This document shows, in pieces, positions 1 through 12,018 of a stretch of 64,000 bases of DNA. Source of the DNA: Doris montereyensis (Eukaryota > Mollusca > Gastropoda > Nudibranchia > Dorididae); NCBI GenBank assembly GCA_037039925.1, contig JAXRKP010000932.1, forward strand, positions 128,501-192,500, written 5' to 3'. The translations under genes were made by a program, and so were the position numbers. The notes beneath the pieces are model-generated. The model did not search any database, was not told the origin of the DNA, and worked only from the letters and a program-made list of their open reading frames with translations. Each line of letters starts with the position of its first letter. Position 1 is the first letter of the stretch.

Positions 1-3000
1 ATGGTTGTTAATAAGTATGATACAAAGATAGCAGTGCTAATATTGTAATGGGGACTGTGTAATACTAATATGGGTGTAGCAATACAATACAACAACAAAA
101 AATTTTCTGTCTATCTACAGTAGTCCCTGGATAATTACACGCTGTTTGGAAGAAGTGAATCGCGTGCAGTTATGGAAAGCTACTCAAGTGGTAGCTGTTT
201 TTCCATGTGTACGTAATGCATGATGCCAAAACAATTATATGAAAATGTAACTAAGGTGTTTTCATTTGTGTGTTTTCCAACTTAGTTAAATTTCCATGGA
301 ATCGTTGTTCATAATGTAAACATGGAAAAGTGGCTAAAATTGTATCGGCTACTCCCCGTCGGGTTGTGTGTTGAGACATAGTGTGTGTTTTGGGCGATTA
401 TATTTGGTGTTCTTTTTTGTTTTGTTTGATTCTATTTCAAAATAATGAGAAAGATAACAAAAACTAAAAGGAGACAAAGCTAGACTGCTGATTTTCACTT
501 TCTAGTGTTTTATTCTCTTTCTCTTCTTATTTTGCTTTTAATGCATAGAGGGTGAATTATTTTACAAAAGTTGGCACATTATTGAAGTTTTGAGTGTGCA
601 ATTATGCATACCTGGTGTACATTTATGGATACTTATTAATAAATAGAACAAATCTGGTCACACGCCATCAGCGCGCATTTGTGCATATCATGCAGTTATG
701 CAGCGTTCAATAATCCGGTGAGTACTGTATTTACAGTGTACTTTCAAGTTCCACTGTATGATGTGAATGGCAAGCATGGGCTTTGTTGGTGTTGTGACAA
801 TTGTGAAAAGAATTCATCTTTTTTTATCTCAATTTTCTTCAGTAATTTGGGACTACCAAAAGGAAGGCACAGTCATGGAGACATTGGCTCACCCAGGCCA
901 CCAATGATAACTGCCACTACTCACTCAAACTCAACCCACCTTCCCTTACCCCATACTGGAACAGCCAAACTTCAAACTACATCATGAGACAAACATTGCT
1001 AGCTATGCTAGTGACGACTGTAGTTGTAAGCTCATACTTTATCACTTTTAAGGAGTAATGAGATGTTGATTCTTTTGTGACAACATCATTATAATGTCAA
1101 TGAGCCACCTATCTCACAGAGTAACAGACGAGAAGAGTCTGACATATATGTGAAGAGACATAGATGACATTTATATACAAAGATGTATCTTTTGATGATT
1201 TATAACGGGACAAATTGGGACCACAACAACATGTTAATGCTGAAGCAGACTGTTGTTATAGCTGATGCCACCATTATACATGAAGTAGACTGTAACCTGA
1301 ATCAATTACCATCTTATATTACCTCAAATCCCTCCAAATCAGGCACAACAAATTCTGGGACCATTTCCTCGACATGAATGAATTTATTGGTTTTCCTCTC
1401 TCTGATTCCTGTTGGTGGCACAACTGTGAGAAAGTAAGAAATAAAAGATATTTGTAACATAGTTACTTGTAGTTATGAAGGAGATTTCCCATAGTGAAGG
1501 AAAACCTATGGCGTAATCGATCTTAGCGTGTGTAAAACCCCTAATGAGGTTGTGACGTAATAGTTTTGGTGAGCCCTAGTATTGATTTGTTTATACTGGA
1601 AAGTTAGAAAATGCTGTCGAATTGTTTGGAATGTTGTGGAAATTTCTGTTTCTAGAATTATCTTAGTTTTAACTATAAATACCAGGTCTAGCCATGACAA
1701 AGACAAATGTACAAGAAGCCAGCTAGACTTCACCTTGTGCTACGCCAGCATTATGAATTTGCTTCATCTCATTGATTGATTGTTGACAGTGAGTATAATA
1801 AACAATCTTGTTATAATTATTAACTGAGTCTTAGTGTTAGTAGATTGTCTACATCAACATCTAGATCTAGAGTGCATTGTCTTGCTCAATTCATACCTTC
1901 ATAACAAATATAAAAAAATGTTTTCACGACCTGGTAAGATGCCATGATAATTTCAATCACCATCCCTTATTCAGAAAATGCACTAAGGTGGCATACACTT
2001 AGCCGGAGACTACTGTATGATAGACCAAACTCTCAATAGACAGGTTTCACAAAAACTGTTCCTCAAGATACTTTTATTTTCATAACCTTATTCTCAAGCA
2101 ATGAATGGTGTTATAAGGGCTGAATTTCAATGTGCGTGTGTTTAATATGGACTACATAAATAGAAAACTTATTACCATCGCTCTCACTTTAACTTTTGTG
2201 TATTTTTTGTATTGAACATCTTAATCCAGACAGACAGAATTTTCACCTTTTTAACAACTTTTATAATAATCAAATGAAAAATATCAGGCAAGCTTTAAAA
2301 GTAAGGGTACATACACTGTCTTCACTACAAAAGAAGTATAAATTAATTTGATTATTATATATATACAAAACACAAAAGTTTTATCACTGGAAGGTTGCAA
2401 TTTGAACATTTTAAATTTTAAGTGCTCATCAAGCAACAATGTCTGTCTGGATTCCACGGCAAAAAAAAATAAAATATAACTAGCGGTAGTTATCAAAATT
2501 GACGTCAGTTTCTGTCAAAATAGAAGTTTGTGTTTTATGCGTAAGTTGTTGAAACACAATTTTGTAATCTTCTGGTTAGTCAGTCTGTCTCTTGTTATTT
2601 GTCTCACTCACTCATTTGAATTGCTCATGTTCTGGCCGTTTCCCACAAAAACCAAACCTTAACTTTTTATCTCACTCCTTCAAAAAGCTCTTTATTATGT
2701 CGCTTGGTTGGGCCCAGACTATGGTACTTCTTCCTAAACTTGACAAACTTAACATGTTTTGAAAAAACCCAATATTAATTAAATTTTAAATACACACTAC
2801 TCTATGTTCTTAAGATATAAAATAATAATATTATAAGGAAAGAGAATCTAGAGTATGGACATGGTCTGATGTGAATGTGAAAATGGTTACAATTCAAAAT
2901 CGCCTAATGTCTCATTAGGTCAATATATTTCTGAGCCGATGTAAATTAAATGTACATAGAGGGTTAGACCTAGATCTACCCCAAACAGAAACAAACTTTG

Positions 3001-3040
3001 AAACTGAACTAGATCTAGTGAAACTACTCAGTTACTCAGT
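1..3040. other. Region without a recognised gene
   Basis: AT-rich sequence with only short open frames. It holds a possible solo LTR (about 1440-1858) and a 70-codon open frame at 846-1058 described in the findings. A segment near 108-140 (TACAGTAGTCCCTGGATAA) resembles the ends of the MITE at 11.9 kb. Confidence 0.5.
1440..1858 (+). mobile_element. Possible solo LTR
   Basis: About 0.4 kb with LTR-like layout: TATAAATA at 1674-1681, AATAAA at 1797-1802 some 120 nt later, and a terminal CA near 1858. I see no primer-binding site, internal region or convincing target duplication, so this is weak. Confidence 0.3.
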
Positions 3041-3052
3041 AGGCCTACTCAC

Positions 3053-3251
3053 TATTCTCGGTCAAAAGCTTTTGCATCTTTCTGCTTCCTCCTTCCTTTC
3101 GCTCAGATATATCTTTTGCGTGGACTGGAAATCGTTTGTCCCATGGTTTTTTCCCTTTCCCTGTATTCATTTTTGAAGCAGAGGCATATCTACGACAAAA
3201 ATGTACCGTACTAAGAGACGTCCTCTGAAACATCCTTGTGGCCAAATCCAT
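3053..3251 (-). CDS. First coding exon of an unrecognised, probably mitochondria-targeted protein
   Basis: The ATG at 3251 opens 66 codons on the minus strand and reaches a perfect donor, gtgagt, right after 3053; read-through stops two codons later. The first ~26 residues lack acidic residues apart from Asp2, are rich in Arg, Ser and Thr, and contain RRYASASK, which resembles a presequence cleavage region. The rest is basic and hydrophilic (KKPWDKRFPVHAKD, ERKEGG). I do not recognise the family. Later exons would lie toward position 1 or outside the window; I could not find a phase-matching one. It is head-to-head with MRPL14, so a shared promoter in 3.25-5.2 kb is possible. The exon could also be spurious. 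Confidence 0.4.
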
Positions 3252-3444
3252 GTTTTTCCTACTTTCATTTTCACCTTTATCTGTTTCCGTTTCTAACTCT
3301 ATAATTTTGTATAAGGCCGATCATTTCTTTATATTTGAGTTGTTATTTTGTCGAAACGAGAATGCGTCCGCCCCACAGAATATTTGTACATGTATTGATA
3401 TAAAGTCCGTCAAAACCAATTTTGATGCGTCTCGTTGTTTTGTA

Positions 3445-3590
3445 GTTTACCTTCCCTAAGTACTGCTGGTAGGTTCTACTTCTTTTCTTTCACTCCTTTG
3501 CTTTCATTTCTTTCATCTTGCTGTTTTCTCTAAATTCACCCTGAGATCCCCGCATATGGTGGTCGGATGAATTTCAATTGAACAAAAAAA
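3445..3590 (-). repeat. Abundant SINE-like family A, reverse copy
   Basis: Contains the complement of CACCATATGCGG-GATCTCAGGGTGAAT and the GTAGGTTCTACTTC end. Confidence 0.75.
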
Positions 3591-3908
3591 TAAACTTTTC
3601 CATAAATCATGTTCTTCTGTGTAAGGAATAATAATATGAAATAACCCTAGTAAAATGAGGGCGTGAAAAACCCCAGATAATATTATTATTCTGTGTATCG
3701 TCAATATCTTGGATATCACTTTTTTTTGTGCGAAGTGATTCATTACAACATGTCTATTCATTTTCACTTTCACATCGAGAAGTCGTGTTCCAAGATTGAA
3801 GGTCGGTACCGGTAGACATAAAAACGGTAACGATGATGTTCTTACATTAGATTTATCTCTGGTTAGACTAAACTTTGAAACGCAGATTTTTTATGTTCAA
3901 AGTAAATT

Positions 3909-4113
<205 letters not shown>

Positions 4114-4374
4114 AGAGAGAGAGTGAAAAGAGAGAGATGTAAATGGAATATATTATAACTTACAAGCAATGCATGCGTAATGCAACACATTATCACAAGG
4201 ATTATAATCAACTAAAAAAGAAGAGATATTAGTTTCAGTTGCAGCAGTATTCTATGACTATATTAGATGGGTTGCGGTCATTTTGGCAAATTTGGAGGTG
4301 TTGTAGTTGTAGCAAAATGGTAGTTACGTAAGTTTGTAATCACAATGACATTGGTTCATGATCCTAGGGTTTTT

Positions 4375-4640
4375 TTTCACAACATTGAACTCCTTAGTCT
4401 TAGGAAAAGTTCCTTTATTCTACTTTCCTCGCTTGACTCAGGTGTGAATGAGTACCCAGCTATAGGTAGAGAAAAATCTTGTTAGGGTGTTAATACATAG
4501 CACCTAACAGGCTGCTGTACTATATACTACCCTGGGAGTTGAAAAGGACTACGACTTTGAATAGAATGACTTACTGGGGGATAAATGATGTACAGTCGAT
4601 GTGCAGGGATAAAAACAATAAATGATCTTTATCTGACACA
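4375..4640 (+). repeat. Dispersed repeat, CCCAGCTATAGG family
   Basis: Shares GAGTACCCAGCTATAGG, the CACCTAACAGGCTG block and the GATCTTTATCT tail with copies at 13600-13850, 24040-24265 (reverse) and more weakly 16745-16890. SINE-like; no coding. Confidence 0.7.
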
Positions 4641-5233
4641 ATGAGAGACTGAAGACAATGAACACTTTATTTGAACACAAGCAGTTCAAATGCCATTGAC
4701 GATGGACAATGTGACATATCAGACTGGAAACAACTATTGATTCAAAAGTGTCTAACTTTTGTTTTCTTTTATCAACCATTTTCTAAACGGGAAACTCAGC
4801 AGAGTTATCTAATTTGCATTGTACTGCATAGATGCTGTTAAATAACAAATTTAGCTTTCATAAAACATAGTCACAATCCTGGTTGAAGCCTTCCTTCTCC
4901 AAGACATGTTGTTATGAGTCACATGGTTCAATGCATGTTTATATTGGATGTACTGTTTATTGTTTATAATGTGAATTCAGTGGAAATCAGGCAGGTTTTG
5001 AATCACAACGAATGCTTCACATGTATTTTAAAGAGGGATTTAGGGCATTTGAACCAAAATGAAGAACATGATTAGTCTTAAATTGACAATCTAAAAAAAA
5101 TTGAAAATGACGTTTAGTGGTTTTAACATCTCAATTTTATCTTTATATTTTTTCAATATTTACAGCCTATTTTTATAAAAATTCAAATGGCTTTGTGTTT
5201 TTACTTTCTATTTATGAAGTTTACAGTTGAAGG

Positions 5234-5316
5234 ATGTTGTCTTCCAGTTTGCTCACGTCTTCATTGCTCTTCATGCCTGCCGCAACAAGGATTGTGACAA
5301 CATGCTGCTGTTTTAG
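5234..5316 (+). CDS. MRPL14: MRPL14 coding exon 1 (mitochondrial leader)
   Basis: The ATG at 5234 opens 27 codons plus two bases and ends at donor gtaaac. Its phase matches exon 2 exactly. It was chosen because it is the upstream open segment I found that gives both a plausible presequence and the correct junction codon (AG+C, Ser). Confidence 0.85.
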
Positions 5317-8300
5317 GTAAACGCATGTACAGGAAAAACTATCTCAAATGAAAACATTAATTCCTCTACAAATTTAATGAGCCAAATCGTATTACACATG
5401 TATGTATATTGATCACCCTACAAAGAAAAGAAAATGGAAAATATCAAAATTATTTTTTAAAGATTTGTACCAAGAGTCTTGAAACTTAAAAGCAAGTCTG
5501 GGATCTGAGCATCGGCCTCAAACCAGTCCATGGACGGCAATTCAACCCGAACGTCAAATCAGTCTGGAAAGGCAATTCAGTCTGAAAATCAAATCAGTCA
5601 GAGATTCAATACTTATCTCTCAGTCTCTCACACAACAAACACACACCATGGCGTCTAGTCTCCGTCATTGCCTTCCCTAATCCCTCGGTCTGCTTTTCCT
5701 TTGATGTTAGGAAGCGAGCGTGTGTCACTGTCACCAATGCTGTGGCCCGTTTTGTCATCACGGTAAGCAGCAACCACAAGACAAGAACTAATAATTGAAG
5801 AACATAGATAAAAAAATTATATCGTTATTATAACTAGTGGATTTTATTGAGTACAGTAGTAGCTCAATATACGCACACTTCATGAAAATACGCTCTGCAT
5901 AAACACACGCTTTCCTCTGTTGACCGATTTCTTACTATATAATAACAGTGTGTAAAGACACAGTCGACACGTATAAAGGCACACTTTTTCTCTGTAATGC
6001 AACTTCATACCCATTCATTAGAGGCCTTAAAACAAGTCTTTTGTTGAGTTTTTTTCAGAAATAACAATAACATGAGAACAGATGGCACACTTACGCAAGC
6101 AATGCTAGGTCTAGGGCAAACTTGTCACTAGTGTCGGTCTTCTTCCATGTCTAGCTTCATTGTCTGTCCAAGTCAAAGCACTACCAAGACGAAGGTGTCA
6201 GAAGGTCTTATGTCATGTCTGGCCTACACTGTCGATCCCACTCCTCCTACTGTCTTTGTCTCTCATTTCTCGATGTTCAAATTCAAAGGCTATCAATCCA
6301 GACATTATTCTGTGGAACGTAAATTTATGGATCGACCCAGATGCGTTATGATTGGCTGTGGCAGTGAGCGGAGAATTCATGCAATGGAATAGATTACGAT
6401 CGGTGACAGGTGATGCACACACTCACTGAAAGAGAGCAAGGCATGGCGTCCGATTTGGGCCAACATTAGGCTGTTTAGTTTTAGTCAGCAGGGGTCCAGC
6501 ATGCGCAATGAGTTACCTGCCATGGGGTCAACTACAGGTTGATGGGTTTTGACGGTAGCGGATCTGTTTTCGGGGAATATCAACTATTTCTCTCACTTTG
6601 AGAGTTAATTATGTCACATCTTATGCTTTTACTCTCTTATAGCTGTACAACTTTTTGAGGTTGAACACTGTTTAAAAGAGTTGGCAAAATTCTATTCTCC
6701 TATCATAATTTGTGTCTTTGCTGTGATCGATTTTGTACGTCCAGTAAACTTCCCGTTTTCCAGCTATGTGATTAAAGTGAAATATTACATTGATTAAACT
6801 TGTTTGTGGTGTACGGTAATTGTTATCTTTCCTTCGCTTCATGTTATTCTACAATCAATATAGATTTCATTGAGCACTAGTTGTTTGTTATGTATATTCA
6901 GTATTTTGTAAACTCGAAGTTTTCAAATTTTTATATGACATCAAACGAAATATCGAACACCTTGCAGAAATACGTGAACTGACTTCCAATGCTGCTTGAG
7001 CTAGCCCCTATCTAAACATTAGGAGATTGCCACTTAAGTTGACATCGACTTCGTGAAGCAACCCTTTAACAAGGAACAAGAAGGAAAAGCCAGCTGCCTG
7101 TAGATTTTCCTTCTGCATTTCTATTTTTTTGTCATCTTTGCAGTCCACCATCAGCCCTATAATATAAGATTCCTTCGGCTCTAATAGTAATAGTTTGTCA
7201 GTAGTGAATATTTAAAATGACGCAAGTATACTTTGTGTATCATTGAGTCTGATCGCTCTGGTATGAACTCTTCTGTAACTTACGAGAGAGAAAGAGAGAC
7301 AGAGAGAGGGAGAAACTTAGAAAAAAAAGAGAGACAGAGAGACACACATGCTACTGAATTTCAGTGTAATATTCATAATAGTATTTATTGTAGTATTGGC
7401 ACTCTATAGGCCTAGCATGGTTGCAGTGTTACAGTGCATACATTATTTCTTTACATGATCGTCTTGTACAGTTGTATTAGTCGGCCGCACTAGTCAAGTG
7501 TGATCAAGTGTGATCCAGGCTGGAGGTAGGAAGACAGTATTGAGGGCGGGCAATTCAAGAGCTAGGCTACACACGCATAACATAAAGGTACATCATTATT
7601 ATGCCTATCTACGTAGATTTGTTTTGAGCATGAAAATTATTGATAGATCTAGATCTACCCTTTGCGCAGCCACTTCTTCTGCAAAGCTGAGAACGAAAGC
7701 GTTATCTGCCGAAAATTTGTATGACTTCTGATCTGCTTTCCGAGATGGCAAATTTAAAAAAACAACAAAGAAAAACAACAAAAACCCAAAGAAACAAAAA
7801 AACAAAAGTGAACAAGCAATCAGTATTACATTTACACGCCAACCTGTCGGTGCTGTCACGCTAATGTGCGTGGTAATCAATAATAATCCCTGATATCTTA
7901 CCTTTAATAAAGAGTTATTTCCCAGTGGTTTCGCCTAAAGGGCATGCATTTATCAGGCGACTAATGTATCCATTTTGCTCCTTTGACTTTGTCAAGAGAG
8001 GATTTTGTTTGAAAAAAAGCTACAGGCATAAATATGTGGATCCAATCAAAATTACTTTTATTTCCTTCCTGTATTAAAGGTTCCTAGCTCTTGATCTATA
8101 TTCAGGAGGAATTTCGTTCCGGGTTTCTGGTCATTATTTTAACATCTATAACCTAATCTTGGCTCAAATGGAGTGGGGGTTAGGGATTGGACCGCCCGAG
8201 ATCCGAAAGTCATTAGGTTGGTCCGTTGGAGGTCCAAAAGTCACAGAAATTTCAAGTCTGGCCCAGCTTTATTGAAAACCAGATGCTGGTATAATAATGG

Positions 8301-11005
8301 GACAAATTAAACAAGAAACTGACCCAAAGCTAAACCTGAGACCATGCTCTTTCATGTATGCTGTCTTCCGAATGCCACATATTTATGTGGTTTACGCTCT
8401 AAAAATTTGTTTTAACATGCTTTATTGGTGATTTAGTTGAGGCTTGAGACTGAGTGCATGAGTTTGATTCCTATTTTGGCTTGGCTATGGTGAATGGGTA
8501 CCTGGTAGGTAGTCTTCAGCAGAGTTTCTACTTCTAACCATCCATTCCTTTTAGTCCAGAAGCCAGGACACTTGGATAAAATTCTATGACTGGGAAAAGA
8601 ATCACTTACGGATATTTTATGACCCACATTAATTAATGATAGTTATATAAACTGTGTTGTTTCTAGTCTTGGTCTACTATAAAATCAACATATCGACGAT
8701 GAATGTCGCAAATCGTCTAAGTCTAAAATTAGTAACACTAACAGTGTAGCCCTATTAGGTCTAGTTTTTTTACACTTGCACACCGTGCATGTCCATGAAA
8801 ATAGATTAAAATCTACAACATCGTTTTCTTTGAATTCATCAAAACATCCAAAATTGGACTTTTACACTTACATGGTTAGCGACTTTCACTGTTGATATAT
8901 ATGTTACACATGTATTTTACTGTTGTCTTTACTTTACTTCCTCATGCGATGCTCATACACAATGTTATAGTACATGTTATACCATGTTATAATAATATAT
9001 CATGTACAACAAGTTTTTTTCTTTCATCCTATTCAGCACTTCACAAAAACTTCACGAAATCAGAAAACTGGCACGGATGAGGATTGTTGACAACAGTGCC
9101 ATTGGTAAGGCAGCTGCGGAAATTGGAAAACCTCCAAGGGTGATCCATGTCTACAATAAAAAGCATGTAGGTATCCCAACAACCAGTACATGAAAAACAT
9201 ATTGAGTAGAGTTTTTGGCTTTGAGTCCATAAATCTGTATTTTCTTTAGAAATTACACATGAGAGTTAACTGTATTTAAACAAAAAAAGATCCTTAGTTA
9301 ACAGCAGAGACGGAGACTCAAACTCAATGTAAGTCCGGAGACGCCAGTCTGAGTTTACAAAACTCCCGTAACACATTGCCAGAAAGGCCAGCAGCAATCG
9401 ATGGACTTTTTTGTTATTTAATTGAAAGGTAGTTAATTCAATTCAAGTTAAATTATCATTATTGTCAATGTTTTCTGAAATATTATGGGCCATCGTTTTG
9501 TTAGAATTAGTTCTGACGGTTAGGGTCTGTTTTCCGATTTGAAAAGGTTGGCAACTATACACCATACATTTTAGCAGTTCAGCCGTTTATCAGTATACAC
9601 CACACACTTTAGCAGTACAGCCCTCTATCAATATTACATCATACATTTTAGCAGTGAAGCCTTCTATCAGTACACTCAAACCTGGTTATACCACCCCCAT
9701 TACTGCCAGCTTTTCGCCTTTGTACGGATCTGACACATTACAGAAGCTATGAACACCTCGTTATGCTGCCATCCCCCAATGATTTGACTGACATTATATT
9801 AATAACTATTGTAAAATACAACTCGTTATACGGCCACCGTGCATCACCACCCCCTTCCCCGATATGATGCAAGCTACACTGACTAGTAGAAATAGAATCT
9901 AGTGTAGCTTGGTCACGGAGTCAAACACACACAAGCATCACGGCTATGTGCCTTATTACTCGTAAACTTACAGAAATGACACTGGCACTAATGACATAAG
10001 GCTTCTTCTCTATGAGAATGAGAGTATTTAAAGTTTGTAGACAGTGTTTGTCGTCCACTGCTTAGGCCTAGGTTGGCCGAATGAAGAGCAGCATAGGTAT
10101 ATGCCCATATTATCGCATCATCCTGACATTACTGAATTAACTGACAATAGCCTGGCAGGGTAGGCATGGTTATGATTGGGTCCAATTGCGTGACGAGATT
10201 TAAACATCACACTCACAGCAGTATCACAATCTAGACATATCCATTTTGAGTTAGGGCTGTTTCTGTCATTTGTTTACTGTTTTTAATCTAGACTCAGTTG
10301 TAATACTGAAAAAGGGTGTTTTCGTTATAACGCCAAGTTACCACTGGCACAAAGGTTGGCAGTATACTGAAGTTTGAGTATGTTACCCTTCACTACACAC
10401 TTTTGCAGTGCAGCCCTCTTTCAATATTCACCACACATTTAAGCAGTGCAGCCTCCTCCTCCTATCAATCATTATCAAACTGAAAAGAGTTGTTTGTGAA
10501 GTGTTTTACTTTTAGGTGGGATATTGTTTTATTGACCATAGTTAACGGCCATGTAGAACTGCTGCTGTAAATGTAACTTTTTCTTTGGCTTCCAGTTCCA
10601 CCCGACCCTCCTTTTCTTCAGACTCATGATACTATCTTGAATCTTATATACTATCTTTCTATTTGCTGCCTCCTGGGATTACGGGGTGACGATTATAAAA
10701 AACCCAACTTATATCGTTATATCTTTATCTTTATCTTTTCTGTGAATGTGAAATCTCCACAGGTGGGATACCTTGGTGACAAGGTGTTAGTGACAATCAA
10801 AGGGGAGATGAGGCGAGCATACATCGTTGGACTGCGCCAGAAACAGAGGCCAAATGTACCGCGGATGGATACAAATAACATTGTGTTGGTGGATGACAAT
10901 GGCAATCCTCTGGGTAATCGGGTGACTGTACCCATCCCATCAGCTCTACGGGGACAGGGGGGAGATTTGACAAAAATAATGTCTTTGGCCACAAGATTCG
11001 TGTGA
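5234..11005 (+). CDS. MRPL14: Mitochondrial ribosomal protein L14 (uL14m), three coding exons
   Basis: Coding exons 5234-5316, 9037-9166 and 10763-11005 join in phase (83+130+243 nt) to give 151 residues plus stop; human MRPL14 is 145. Exon 1 gives a Ser/Thr/Arg-containing, acid-free leader ending CCCF, and the junction codon makes CFSTS, close to CFSTT at the same place in human. Exon 2 begins the L14 fold with MRIVDNSAIG and RVIHVYNKK. Exon 3 holds GDKVLVTIKG, NNIVLVDDNGNPLGNRV and the C-terminal LATRFV. Family knowledge: uL14m is a large-subunit protein of the mitoribosome at the intersubunit face and binds the assembly factor MALSU1. All introns are GT-AG. An acceptor-like ag lies 8 nt before the ATG, suggesting a 5'UTR intron. 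The gene is intact, unlike its two frameshifted neighbours. The identification is firm; the 5'UTR is inferred. Confidence 0.95.
5317..9036 (+). other. MRPL14 intron 1
   Basis: 3.7-kb intron without recognised coding sequence. It contains a GA-rich patch (7283-7340) and the TIR-bearing MITE at 8689-8898. The short frames at 6147-6392 and 7510-7880 show no recognisable protein or phase-compatible splice sites. Confidence 0.7.
8689..8898 (-). mobile_element. MITE, ATATCGAC terminal-inverted-repeat family (short copy)
   Basis: Starts TATCGACGATGAATGTCGCA and ends GCGACTTTCACTGTTGATAT, imperfect inverted termini. Its interior is the reverse complement of the copies at 16324-16628 and 57655-57953, with about 100 bp deleted. 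Confidence 0.75.
9037..9166 (+). CDS. MRPL14: MRPL14 coding exon 2
   Basis: Acceptor ctattcag, then TSQKLHEIRKLARMRIVDNS and the start of the L14 beta-barrel, ending KKH at donor gtaggt (phase 0). Confidence 0.93.
9555..10475. repeat. ~42-bp tandem repeat interrupted by an insertion
   Basis: Units of the type CAGCCCTCTATCAATATTC...CACACATTTTAGCAG occur at about 9560, 9602 and 9644, then resume at about 10395 and 10440 after the MITE insertion. Confidence 0.65.
9672..10379. mobile_element. Pogo/Tigger-like non-autonomous element
   Basis: Left end CACTCAAACCTGGTTATACC and right end AGTATACTGAAGTTTGAG form imperfect inverted termini flanked by TA. Subterminal GTTATA blocks (CTCGTTATACGGCCACC and CGTTATAACGCC) are typical of pogo/Tigger ends. 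About 0.7 kb with no transposase. Confidence 0.55.
10763..11005 (+). CDS. MRPL14: MRPL14 coding exon 3 and stop
   Basis: Acceptor tccacag, then VGYLGDKVLVTIKG through RLPS-free L14 core DNGNPLGNRV to LATRFV and TGA at 11003-11005. The earlier in-frame sequence back to 10637 is intron read-through. Confidence 0.96.
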   Translation: MGYLGDKVLVTIKGEMRRAYIVGLRQKQRPNVPRMDTNNIVLVDDNGNPLGNRVTVPIPSALRGQGGDLTKIMSLATRFV

Positions 11006-11058
11006 TAGTAATACTTATTAATAATTTAATATATCATTTGTATCAGTATCATTCAAGG

Positions 11059-11064
11059 AATAAA
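11059..11064 (+). terminator. Polyadenylation signal AATAAA for MRPL14
   Basis: A canonical AATAAA lies 54 nt after the MRPL14 stop codon and is the first one downstream. Confidence 0.6.
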
Positions 11065-11264
11065 TTGCATTGTTTTTTGCATATATAAAGATGTGTTTAT
11101 AAATTATTTAGGATAGTGAATGAATTGAAGTATGAGTATTGGGCATGTAATAAAAATGGCTGTATATGTATCAATGTATGTGTTACTGTTGTTAGTTCAT
11201 GTGTTGCTTGCCGTGATGTGTTTCTCTACCAACTATAGTTCTGTAGTATATGTAGGTAGCTTAT

Positions 11265-11430
11265 TAATAGGATGTTTTATTGAAATTCACCCTGCCACCA
11301 TGTGTAATCATCTCAGAGTGAATTCAGAGGAATCGAAAGACATAAATGAAAAAAAAATGAAAGGAGAGAAGTAGGACCTACCAGTAACACTTGCTAATGA
11401 CCTACTACTACTATTGATTGGAAGGCCCGG
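11265..11430 (+). repeat. SINE-like family A copy
   Basis: TTGAAATTCACCCTGCCACC, ATCTCAGAGTGAATTC, GAAGTAGGACCTACCAG. Confidence 0.8.
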
Positions 11431-11889
11431 CAAGGCCTTGCTTTTACCAAAAAGATAATTAAAGATAATAAAAAACAATTTCATTTTCATAGTAGTCTAT
11501 GCAAATATTTATTTCTTGATTGGATCTTGGCATAGATAAAATTAGCTATACTATAATTATAAAGCATTGTGAAATTCAAATTTCAAATGAGAAGGATACA
11601 TTTTCAGTGTTGAAAGATGAATGGACAATGACATGAAATAGGATGAAGCCAATTTTGACAAGGCCATAGATGGGGAAGCATGAAGAAATCAAAAAGAATA
11701 TATACAAATACCAGAAACTAACTTATTTTGTATTAAAATATTAATACAAATTTTTTAAACACCTCTAACTCTGAAGAAAATTAAAACAAGCCTGTAAAGT
11801 GTAAAAAAACATTAGTAATACATTGGTGGTAGTGCTAAGCAACCCCCCCCCCCCCCCCCCAACAAAATATCCCAGGCAAAGAAAACAAG

Positions 11890-12018
11890 CACTGTATATT
11901 ACAGCAGTTGCTGGATAAAATCACTCTCCATAAACATACACGTACATCTGCTGACCAAATTTTTACTCTATTTTTACTTTTTCCTGCGCCCAAAGTTTAT
12001 CCAGCAACTACTGTATAA
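11890..12018. mobile_element. Small MITE with 22-bp inverted termini
   Basis: ATTACAGCAGTTGCTGGATA at the left is nearly the reverse complement of TCCAGCAACTACTGTATAA at the right, about 130 bp end to end. Confidence 0.65.

Larger units (their letters stand above)
9167..10762 (+). other. MRPL14 intron 2
   Basis: 1.6-kb intron with a tandem repeat of ~42-bp units split by a pogo/Tigger-like MITE (9672-10379). A segment at 9300-9560 recurs, inverted and diverged, at 20100-20350. Confidence 0.7.
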
